From positions 1-5,109 of the forward strand of contig NZ_NCSM01000073.1 in assembly GCF_002224125.1 (NCBI RefSeq): DNA of 5,109 nt. The letters are read 5' to 3'. The first letter of the stretch is position 1; each line of letters begins with the position of its first letter. The DNA comes from Streptomyces sp. NBS 14/10 (GTDB taxonomy: Bacteria; Actinomycetota; Actinomycetes; Streptomycetales; Streptomycetaceae). Positions 1 through 5,109 of this stretch are shown here, piece by piece. The notes under the pieces were generated by a model, which was given only the letters and a program-made list of their open reading frames with translations, did not search any database and was not told where the DNA came from. Both the position numbers and the translations under genes were made by a program.

Positions 1-900
1 CGTACGGGGAGTGTGTTGATGAAGAGGCCGACCATGGTTTCGATGTGGGGTATGTGTGGGGGTCGGCCGGCGGTGGTGGCGCCGAAGGTGATGTCGTGTT
101 GGTTGGTGGTGTGGTTGAGGAGGATGGCCCAGGCGGTTTGGATGAGGGTGTTGAGGGTGGTGTTGTGGTGGCGTGCGGTGGTGGTGAGTTGGTGGGTGGT
201 GTGGGGGGTGAGGTGGTGGGTGTGGCGTTGGGGTGGTTGGGGGGTTCGGGTGGGGTCGTGGGGGGTGAGTCGGGTGGGTTGTTGGAGGTTGTGGAGGGTG
301 TTGTGCCAGGTGTTTTCGGCGGTGGTGTGGTCTTGGGTGGTGATCCAGGCGAGGTAGTCGCGGTAGGGGGTGGTGGGGGGTAGGCCGGCTGCGGTTTCGT
401 TGCCTTGGTGGGCGTAGAGGGTGAACAGTTCCCGCATGAGGACGGGGAGGGACCAGCCGTCGAGGAGGATGTGGTGGTTGGTGAACACCAGGCGGTAGGA
501 GTGTGGTGCGAGGTGGATGAGGGTGAAGCGGATCAGTGGCGGCTGGTCGAGGTCGAACCGGCGGGTCTGGTCTTCCTCCAGCCAGGTGGTGAGGGAGGTT
601 TCCTGTGTGTCGGGGTCGAGGTGGGTCCAGTCGAGTTCGTGCCAGGGGAGTTCGGTGTTGGTGGGGATGATTTGGATGGGGTGGGTGAGGTTTTGGTGGT
701 GGAAGCCGGCGCGGAGGTTGGGGTGGCGGGCCAGGAGGGTGGTGAGGGCGGTTTTGAGGGTGGGGGTGTTGAGGGGGCCGGTGATGCGGAAGGTTTGCTG
801 GGAGGCGTAGACGTCGTGGCCGTGGGTGTCGTAGAGGGCGTGGAAGAGGAGGCCTTCTTGCAAGGGTGCGAGGGGCCAGATGTCGGTGGTGTGGGGATAA
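1..900 (-). other. Condensation domain of the next module, N-terminal part (probably DCL)
   Basis: This begins the following module. Motifs in order are the C1 I-W-P-L-A-P-L-Q-E-G-L-L-F-H (881-840), the C2-like L-L-A-R-H-P-N-L-R-A-G-F (about 732-700), the catalytic C3 N-H-H-I-L-L-D-G-W-S (479-450), the C4-like Y-R-D-Y-L-A-W-I (about 365-342), D-I-T-F-G-A-T-T-A-G-R-P (about 94-59) and the C6 M-V-G-L-F-I-N-T-L-P-V (35-3). The catalytic His-His and Asp-Gly are intact. Its place straight after an E domain, and the P-L-x-P-L-Q-E-G-x-L-F-H form of C1, suggest a DCL domain that joins a D-configured donor to an L acceptor. That subtype is inference. The domain is cut by the window edge before C7. Confidence 0.93.
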
Positions 901-1778
901 GTGGTCTCCAGGTGGTCGATGTCGGCTTGGGTGAGGTGGAGGAGGGGGAGGTCTGAGGGGGTGCGTCCGCCGGTGTCGGGGAGGGTGGTGTGGCGTGCGA
1001 GGGCGGTGAGGGCTTGGTGGTAGCCGTCGGCGAGTTGCTGGACGTCCTGTTGGGTGAGGAGGGTGTGGGGCCAGGTGAGGGTGGTGGTGAGGGTGGGGCC
1101 GTGGGGGGTGTCCTGGGTGAGGGTGTTGATGGTGAGGGTGTGGGTGAGGGGCATGGTGGGGTCGGGTCCGGAGCCTGCGGCGGTGGAGTGGGCGGCCGGT
1201 GCCCAGTCGGTGCCGTGGCCGATGGGGAGGCGTCCGAGGTAGTTGAACCCGATCTGCGGCACAGGCAGGTCTGCGAGCTGGGGTTGGGTGGTGGGGTTGA
1301 GGTAGCGCAGGAGTCCGTAGCCGATGCCGTCGTTGGGGACGGCGCGGAGTTGTTCTTTGATGCGTTTGAGGATGCGGCCGAGGTCGGCTCCGCCGGCCCA
1401 GGCCTGGGCCTGGTTGAAGATGCCCGGGTCCAGGTGGACGGGGTGGTGGGAGGTGAACCAGCCCACCGTCCCCGACAGCCCCACCCCCTCCACGACACTC
1501 TCATGACGCCCATGCGATTCCAGATCCACCAGCAGCCCCTGCCCAGCGTGCTGCCCGCGGGCAGTGCGCCAGCGCATCACCGCAAGCGTCAACGCGGTGA
1601 GGAGGACATCATTGACCCCGGCGTGGAAGAGGGCGGGCAGGTCGGTCAGCAGGGGCTGGGTGTGCTCGGCACCCAGCGTCACCGTCAACCGCCGCGCACT
1701 CGCGGCGGTGTCACGAGCGGGATCCAGCGCACGCGCACCCATGAGCGGGTCGTTGGACTTCGCCACGTTCTGCCACCA
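1..1778 (-). CDS. NRPS segment 3: C-terminal half of the epimerization domain plus next condensation domain (partial)
   Basis: I translated this frame by hand from 1778 to the window edge. It is open throughout (about 592 codons) and runs off at base 1. It opens with W-W-Q-N-V-A-K and N-D-P-L-M, the usual E-domain sequence before L-D-P-A-R-D-T. Then come H-A-G-V-N-D-V-L-L-T (about 1624-1593), V-D-L-E-S-H-G-R-H-E (1529-1500), T-V-G-W-F-T-S-H-H-P-V (about 1463-1435), K-E-Q-L-R-A-V-P and Q-I-G-F-N-Y-L-G (1256-1233). The E-to-C linker P-S-D-L-P-L follows at about 958, and then a condensation domain from about 900. The ATG at 1742 is the first ATG and would tempt an automatic caller, but clear homology extends upstream of it. 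From about 1455 to 1 the codons are dominated by ACC, CAC, CTC and CCC, giving a Thr/His/Pro/Leu-rich product. Confidence 0.9.
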
Positions 1779-2310
1779 GGCCCGCGGCCCACTGCCGGAA
1801 AGAAGTACCGACCGGCTGGAGTGTGCAGGGTGTGCTGGTGGTGGCTGCTTGCCAGGCGGTCTGGAGGTCGGGGAGCAGGATCCGCCAGGACACCCCGTCG
1901 ACCACCAGGTGATGTGCCACGATCAGCAGCCGTCCCGACACCTCGGGCCCGGCATCGAACCACACCGTCTGAACCATCACCCCCGACACCGGCGACAACC
2001 GCCCCCGCGCGGACTCCGCCTCCACCGCGATGACCTCGTCCAGACCGCCATCGGCCACACCGGTGACATCCACACGCCGCACGCACTGCGCGGCGTCGGT
2101 CTGTCCGGCGGGCGGGATGTGCAGGTCCCACGTGGTGTCGTCGTGGACAGACAGACGGGCGCGGAGGGCGTCGTGGTGGTCGAGGACGCTCTGCACCGCG
2201 GCCCTCAGACGCTCCACGCCCAGCCCGGGGGGTGCCTGGAGGAGGACACCCTGGCTGAACCGGTCCACCCCACCACCCAGCTCACGCAACCGATGCATCA
2301 CCGGCGTGAG
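955..2310 (-). other. Epimerization domain, split by a frame break with apparent internal loss
   Basis: The domain would convert the carrier-bound L-aminoacyl or peptidyl residue to an L/D mixture, from which the next condensation domain takes the D form. It shows L-T-P-V-M-H at the start, HHLVVDGVSW (1914-1885), L-L-V-D-L-E-S-H-G-R-H-E (about 1535-1500), T-V-G-W-F-T-S (about 1463-1443) and I-G-F-N-Y-L-G (1253-1233), in the normal order. HHxxxDxVSW and N-Y-L-G are good matches. The E4-type motif differs from the usual E-G-H-G-R-E by Gly to Ser and by a His in the last position, though its first Glu is kept. Between F-R-Q-W-A and W-W-Q-N-V only about two residues and one spare base remain, where homologues have roughly 18 residues. 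With the frame broken there, this copy as written cannot make an intact epimerase. Confidence 0.92.
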
Positions 2311-2334
2311 AACAACACCACCCACCCCACCACC
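1711..2334 (-). CDS. NRPS segment 2: N-terminal half of the epimerization domain
   Basis: From about 2334 the homology continues in a second minus frame for about 185 codons, to about 1780. It begins with the E-domain entry motif L-T-P-V-M-H (about 2310-2293) and the typical D-R-F-S-Q stretch, followed by L-D-H-H-D-A-L-R. It carries the catalytic-histidine motif HHLVVDGVSW at 1914-1885, which has the HHxxxDxVSW form that separates epimerases from condensation domains. After F-R-Q-W-A-A-G (1800-1780) the homology leaves this frame, and the residues up to the TGA at 1711-1713 are out-of-frame tail. The frame also stays open upstream of 2334, but there it only shadows the T and A domains. An ATG at 2298 exists but falls inside the domain and is not a plausible natural start. 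Confidence 0.85.
   Translation of the reverse strand, partial: GGGVGGVVLTPVMHRLRELGGGVDRFSQGVLLQAPPGLGVERLRAAVQSVLDHHDALRARLSVHDDTTWDLHIPPAGQTDAAQCVRRVDVTGVADGGLDEVIAVEAESARGRLSPVSGVMVQTVWFDAGPEVSGRLLIVAHHLVVDGVSWRILLPDLQTAWQAATTSTPCTLQPVGTSFRQWAAGLVAERGEVQRPAHGCACAGSRS
1774..1792 (-). other. Frameshift 2 with probable short deletion, inside the E domain
   Basis: Coding in the second frame reads T-S-F-R-Q-W-A-A-G down to 1780. Homologous sequence resumes in the third frame at 1778 with W-W-Q-N-V-A-K. From memory of actinomycete E domains, the W-A and the later aromatic W-x-x-V are separated by about 18 residues. Here about 15 of these are absent, consistent with loss of roughly 44 bases, a number of the 3n+2 class that would produce this same frame change. 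A simple one-base error would not explain the missing residues. Confidence 0.72.
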
Positions 2335-5109
2335 AGCCGGCATCCGTGGCACCGGGCTCCGTCGCGATCTGCGCGAGGGCTTCCACGGTCCTACGCTCGA
2401 ACACATCCCGCGGCGTGAACACCAAACCCACCGCCCGCGCACGAGCAACCAACTGGATCGACACAATACTGTCGCCACCCAAATCGAAGAAACCATCATC
2501 GATCCCGACGCCAGGCACCCCAAGAACCTCAGCGAACAGCCGGCACAGCACCTCCTCCCGAGGTGTCCGCGCCACCCGCCCGGAAGCAGCCGCCACCGCA
2601 ACATCAGGAACAGGCAATGCCGCCCGGTCCAGCTTCCCATTCCCCGTCAACGGCAGCCGCTCAAGCACCACCAGCGCCGAGGGCACCATGTAGTCAGGAA
2701 GCCGACCCCTGACCCTCTCAAGCACCAGGGCCGTATCGACACCCGCCTCCACATCCGCGGGCACCACATAACCCACCAACCGCTTCTCGCCAGGCCGATC
2801 CTCACGCACCACAGCTGCCGTCTGAGCCACCCCCTCAACCCCACCCATAGCAGCCTCGACCTCACCTAGCTCAATACGAAAACCACGCACCTTGACTTGG
2901 GTGTCGGTGCGGCCGAGGTGTTCGAGTGTGCCGTTCGTGTTCCAGCGGGCGAGGTCGCCGGTGCGGTACATGCGGGCGCCGGGCGGGCCGAACGGGTCGG
3001 GGACGAAGCGTTCAGCAGTGAGGACGGGTCGGTGGAGGTATCCGCGGGCCAGGCAGGTGCCCGCGATGTACAGCTCGCCCGCCACCCCCGCCGGCACAGG
3101 GCGCAAGGCATGGTCCAGGACGTAGGTACGGGTGTTCCACATGGGGCGGCCGATGGGGATGGTTCCGGTGGCCGACACCCCTCCGGTGGCTGCGAGGATG
3201 GTGTGGTCGGTGGCGGCGACGGTGGTTTCGGTGGGGCCGTAGCTGTTGGTGACGGGGGTGTGGGGGTGGTGGGTTTGCCAGCTGTGGAGGGCTTCGGTGG
3301 GGAGGGGTTCGCCGGCGATGATGAGGCGGCCGGAAGGCTGGTGGGCGGAATCTTCGAGGAGGGGGAGATGGCTGGGGGTGACCTTGACCAGGCTGACCGG
3401 CTCGTTGTGGGGGTGTGGGGGTGCGAGGGCGGAGTCCCAGGGGGTCATGTGGACCTGTCCGCCGCAGATCAGGGTGCCGTAGAGCACCGTGATGCCGATG
3501 TCGAAGGAGATGGAGGCGTGGGCGACGGTGGTGCCGGACAATTCGGGGTATGCCTCGGTGGCACGGGCCAGGTAGTTCACCAGGCCCTGGTGGTGGATGA
3601 CCACGCCTTTGGGACGGCCGGTGGAGCCGGAGGTATAGATGGCATACACCGGATGCCCCGGCAGTAGTACGCCCGCGCGGTCGGTGTCGCGCACGTTTGT
3701 GCCGGGCTGTGCGTCGATCCGCGCAGCCGTCTCAGCGGCATCCACCACCACGGACAGCTCGTCCCCGGTCGGCCGGCCGTCCAGGGCGGGCAGCAAGGTG
3801 GTGGTTGTGGTGTCGGTGACCAGGAGCAGTGGATTGGCTTCCCGCAGCATGTAGTTGATGCGCTCCGCAGGCAGCTCGGGATCCACGGGCACATACCCCG
3901 CTCCCGACTTCATCACGGCCAGCAGCGCCACCACCAGGTCGACCGAGCGGGGCAGGGCCACCCCCACCAGCTGCTCAGGCTCGGCCCCCCGCTTGATCAG
4001 ATACCGGGCAAGACGGTTTGCCCGCACATTCAACTCGCCATAGGTCAGCTCCTGGCCCTCGCATACGACCGCGACCGCGTCCGGGATCCGCGCTACCTGC
4101 GCCTCGAACAACTCCGGCACCACCACATCCGGCACCGCATGCGCCGTGTCATTCCACTCGACCAGCAACTGCCGCCGCTCGGCCTCACTCAACACATCAA
4201 TGTGCTCCACCGGCACATCCGGATCCGCAGCGATCGCCTTCAACACCCGCACAAAACGAGCAGCCAACGCCTCAATGGTGGCCTGGTCGAACAGATCGGT
4301 GCGGTAGTCGAGTCGGCCGGTCATGCCGTTGGGAGCACCGTCTTCGGCGCGGTGTTCACCAAGGTTGACCGTCAGGTCGAACCTGGCGGAGACGCCTTGC
4401 AGCGGATGGTGGGTGATCTCCAGGCCGGGCATGGTGAGGTCTGGCCGGGTGTTGTTCTGGAAGGAGAGCATCACCTGGAACAGCGGATGCCGGGCCATCG
4501 ACCGCTGCGGATTCAGCACCTCCACCAGACGCTCGAACGGCACGTCCTGGTGGGCGTAGGCCGCCAGGTCCGTCTCCCGGACCCGCTCCACCAGCTCGCG
4601 GAACGAGGGATCCCCACTGACATCCGTACGCAGTACCAGCGTGTTGACGAAGAAACCGACCAGATCATCCAGAGCATCATCCGTCCGCCCGGCCACCGCC
4701 GTGCCGATCGGGATGTCACACCCCGCACCCATCCTCATCAACGACACAGCCAAAGCCGCCTGCATCACCATGAACACACTCGCCCCACTGCCCTGCGCCA
4801 GCTCCACCAGTCGCCCGTGCACCCCGGCCGGGACCCGCACCTCAACACTGCCACCCACATGCGACGCCACGGCCGGCCGGGGGCGGTCCACCGGCAACTC
4901 CAACTGCTCCGGCACACCGGCCAGAGCAGCGGTCCAGTAGGCCAGTTGCCGCGAGATCACACTGTCCGGGTCATCCTCACTGCCCAGGACCTCACGCTGC
5001 CACAACGTGTAATCCGCGTACTGCACCTCCAGCGGCTCCCACCCCGGCACACCACCCGCCACACGCGCCCCATACGCCATCGACAGATCCCGCGCCAACG
5101 GCGCCATCG
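2282..5109 (-). CDS. NRPS segment 1: C (partial)-A-T, ends at frameshift stop
   Basis: This frame is open from the window edge to a TGA at 2282-2284. Counting the ATG at 5107 as residue 1, it holds the rest of a condensation domain (residues 1 to about 310), an adenylation domain (about 331-832) and a carrier domain (about 845-915). The ATG is not a start: the reading S-M-A-P-L fits directly after the HHxxxDGWS active-site motif, which should lie just outside the window. NRPS homology stops at about residue 924 (T-D-A-G). The last 17 residues, rich in Trp and Cys, are frameshift nonsense. The piece would activate and load an amino acid and condense it with an upstream peptidyl donor. Alone it lacks the epimerase encoded downstream in another frame. 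Confidence 0.93.
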   Translation of the reverse strand, partial: MAPLARDLSMAYGARVAGGVPGWEPLEVQYADYTLWQREVLGSEDDPDSVISRQLAYWTAALAGVPEQLELPVDRPRPAVASHVGGSVEVRVPAGVHGRLVELAQGSGASVFMVMQAALAVSLMRMGAGCDIPIGTAVAGRTDDALDDLVGFFVNTLVLRTDVSGDPSFRELVERVRETDLAAYAHQDVPFERLVEVLNPQRSMARHPLFQVMLSFQNNTRPDLTMPGLEITHHPLQGVSARFDLTVNLGEHRAEDGAPNGMTGRLDYRTDLFDQATIEALAARFVRVLKAIAADPDVPVEHIDVLSEAERRQLLVEWNDTAHAVPDVVVPELFEAQVARIPDAVAVVCEGQELTYGELNVRANRLARYLIKRGAEPEQLVGVALPRSVDLVVALLAVMKSGAGYVPVDPELPAERINYMLREANPLLLVTDTTTTTLLPALDGRPTGDELSVVVDAAETAARIDAQPGTNVRDTDRAGVLLPGHPVYAIYTSGSTGRPKGVVIHHQGLVNYLARATEAYPELSGTTVAHASISFDIGITVLYGTLICGGQVHMTPWDSALAPPHPHNEPVSLVKVTPSHLPLLEDSAHQPSGRLIIAGEPLPTEALHSWQTHHPHTPVTNSYGPTETTVAATDHTILAATGGVSATGTIPIGRPMWNTRTYVLDHALRPVPAGVAGELYIAGTCLARGYLHRPVLTAERFVPDPFGPPGARMYRTGDLARWNTNGTLEHLGRTDTQVKVRGFRIELGEVEAAMGGVEGVAQTAAVVREDRPGEKRLVGYVVPADVEAGVDTALVLERVRGRLPDYMVPSALVVLERLPLTGNGKLDRAALPVPDVAVAAASGRVARTPREEVLCRLFAEVLGVPGVGIDDGFFDLGGDSIVSIQLVARARAVGLVFTPRDVFERRTVEALAQIATEPGATDAGWWWGGWCCSHAGDASVA
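2322..2345 (-). other. Frameshift 1, in the T-to-E linker
   Basis: The coding strand reads GAT GCC GGC, then T, then GGT GGT GGG GTG GGT. Removing one base, for example the T at 2335, joins the carrier linker (T-D-A-G) smoothly to G-G-V-G-G-V-V-L-T-P, the normal lead-in to an E domain. Without this change the protein ends 18 codons later at 2282. The site is a low-complexity G/T stretch in which an indel is easily produced by sequencing or by replication slippage. The exact base cannot be fixed because the linker is not conserved. Confidence 0.85.
2363..2575 (-). other. Thiolation (peptidyl carrier) domain with LGGDSI signature
   Basis: The carrier holds the growing chain on a phosphopantetheine arm. 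The motif D-D-G-F-F-D-L-G-G-D-S-I-V-S occupies residues 871-884 counted from 5107. Ser880 (codon AGT at 2470-2468) is the expected attachment site, to be modified by a 4'-phosphopantetheinyl transferase. The flanking E-E-V-L-C-R-L-F-A-E-V-L-G and the helix I-V-S-I-Q-L-V-A-R-A-R are typical. Carriers that precede an epimerization domain usually read GGDS, in place of the GGHS of ordinary carriers, so the sequence itself predicts the E domain found next. The first frameshift falls in the linker just downstream. Confidence 0.93.
2612..4117 (-). other. Adenylation domain (AMP-binding), complete
   Basis: This domain activates an amino acid as its aminoacyl-AMP and loads it onto the carrier. All core motifs are present (residues from the ATG at 5107): A1 L-T-Y-G-E-L (354-359), A2 near 391-410, A3 Y-T-S-G-S-T-G-R-P-K-G (491-501, 3637-3605), A4 F-D-I-G-I (535-539), A5 N-S-Y-G-P-T-E (621-627), A6 G-E-L-Y-I-A-G (677-683), A7 Y-R-T-G-D (714-718), A8 T-D-T-Q-V-K-V-R-G-F-R-I-E-L-G-E (734-749) and A10 N-G-K-L-D (823-827, catalytic Lys825). 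By alignment to GrsA from memory, the ten pocket residues are D536, I537, T540, K575, I596, A598, S622, V630, A631 and K825, giving DITKIASVAK. D-x-T-K occurs in Asp/Asn-type codes, but the rest does not match those, so the substrate is left open. The domain looks catalytically intact. Confidence 0.95.
4178..5109 (-). other. Condensation domain, C-terminal part (LCL-like)
   Basis: A condensation domain forms the peptide bond between the upstream peptidyl chain and the amino acid held on the carrier domain of this module. Numbering from the ATG at 5107, these motifs are visible: the C4-type Y-A-D-Y-T-L-W-Q-R-E (residues 30-39, about 5020-4991); the C5 D-I-P-I-G-T-A-V-A-G-R (131-141); the C6-like V-G-F-F-V-N-T-L-V-L-R (150-160, about 4660-4628); and the C7 H-Q-D-V-P-F-E-R-L-V (186-195, 4552-4523). 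The N-terminal third, with the catalytic HHxxxDG motif, lies beyond base 5109. The Y-A-D-Y and H-Q-D-V-P-F-E forms are those usual for LCL domains, which accept an L-configured donor. This subtype call is an inference, because the most diagnostic N-terminal part is absent. Confidence 0.9.

Larger units (their letters stand above)
1..5109 (-). pseudogene. Frame-interrupted NRPS gene, (C)-A-T-E-(C), partial at both ends
   Basis: One continuous NRPS polypeptide can be read across the whole minus strand if two frame changes are allowed, near 2335 and near 1779. Domain order is partial C, A, T, E, partial C, all collinear and without gaps longer than normal linkers, so this is one ancestral gene and not three. 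The frames used have codon 5' bases at positions 1, 0 and 2 modulo 3 in turn. Each change equals one extra base or two missing bases, so the second does not repair the first. No start codon, Shine-Dalgarno site or true C-terminus lies in the window: codons before the ATG at 5107 and after base 1 must continue the protein. The gene would encode a cytoplasmic multimodular synthetase, probably with more modules on both sides. Whether the disruptions are natural or sequencing/assembly errors cannot be decided from this sequence alone. Confidence 0.65.

Noticed and set aside
121..300. GTG/GGT-rich stretch as a tandem repeat or CRISPR-like array
   Set aside because: There is no regular unit or spacer. 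The pattern is the complement of CAC/ACC codons in a continuous condensation-domain reading.
405..956. Long plus-strand open frame, Gly/Val/Glu-rich
   Set aside because: It is the antisense shadow of the condensation domain read on the minus strand. Low complexity follows from the G/T-rich strand, and no domain motif is present.
533..1513. Minus-strand open frame of 326 codons, Pro/Ser/Thr-rich
   Set aside because: It is the wrong frame: the one with codons starting at 1778 carries all E and C motifs over the same bases. This one gives low-complexity Pro/Ser/Thr sequence.
1740..1742. ATG at 1742 (also those at 2298 and 5107) as gene starts
   Set aside because: In each case recognisable domain sequence continues upstream in the same frame, and no Shine-Dalgarno-like spacing or intergenic gap is present.
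990..2033. Plus-strand open frame of 347 codons
   Set aside because: It lies opposite the E domain, whose minus-strand motifs are clear. The plus product has no family resemblance and changes composition abruptly where the codon style switches.
1564..2418. Plus-strand open frames over 1564-2418 and 2030-2869
   Set aside because: Both are opposite the T and E domains and are rich in Pro, His, Arg and Thr, as expected from antisense reading of GC-rich coding DNA.
2282..2640. Programmed ribosomal frameshifting at 2335 as a deliberate way to make two products
   Set aside because: No recognisable slippery heptamer or stimulatory structure is seen, and the second break with missing residues argues for damage or error.
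2897..3667. Plus-strand Gly/Val-rich open frame
   Set aside because: It is opposite the A domain between the A3 and A8 motifs, which are intact on the minus strand.

Overview
The window lies wholly inside one nonribosomal peptide synthetase (NRPS) gene on the minus strand. The DNA is very GC-rich and its codons end almost always in G or C. Its LCL-type C, A, T, E and C domains resemble those of Streptomyces-like actinomycetes. Genus and product cannot be read from the sequence. No gene start or end, promoter, terminator, RNA gene or mobile element is visible. The protein enters from beyond base 5109 and leaves past base 1.

In the direction of transcription (from 5109 down to 1) the layout is as follows. 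First comes the C-terminal two thirds of a condensation domain (5109 to about 4180). A complete adenylation domain follows (about 4117 to 2612), then a thiolation/peptidyl-carrier domain with the LGGDSI signature (about 2575 to 2363). Next is an epimerization domain (about 2310 to 955), and then the first part of another condensation domain (about 900 to 1). This is one full C-A-T-E elongation module joined to the next module. Its job would be to activate one amino acid, add it to an upstream peptidyl chain, epimerize it to the D form, and pass it to a downstream condensation domain that accepts D-configured donors.

The reading frame is broken twice. Near 2335, in the T-to-E linker, the frame slips by one base in a G/T-rich stretch. 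Near 1779, inside the E domain, it slips again, and there about 15 residues normally present in the family appear to be missing. The two slips do not cancel each other, so all three minus-strand frames are used in turn. As written, the DNA would give a C-A-T protein ending at 2282 and two orphan pieces. The gene is therefore either a real pseudogene or one carrying sequencing or assembly errors.

Two other points stand out. The selectivity residues of the A domain read D-I-T-K-I-A-S-V-A-K by my alignment from memory. The start resembles Asp/Asn-type codes, but the whole string is not one I recognise. Codon style also changes in abrupt blocks along the gene, with sharp edges at conserved motifs (about 4270, 2890 and 1456), which suggests assembly by recombination between NRPS modules.
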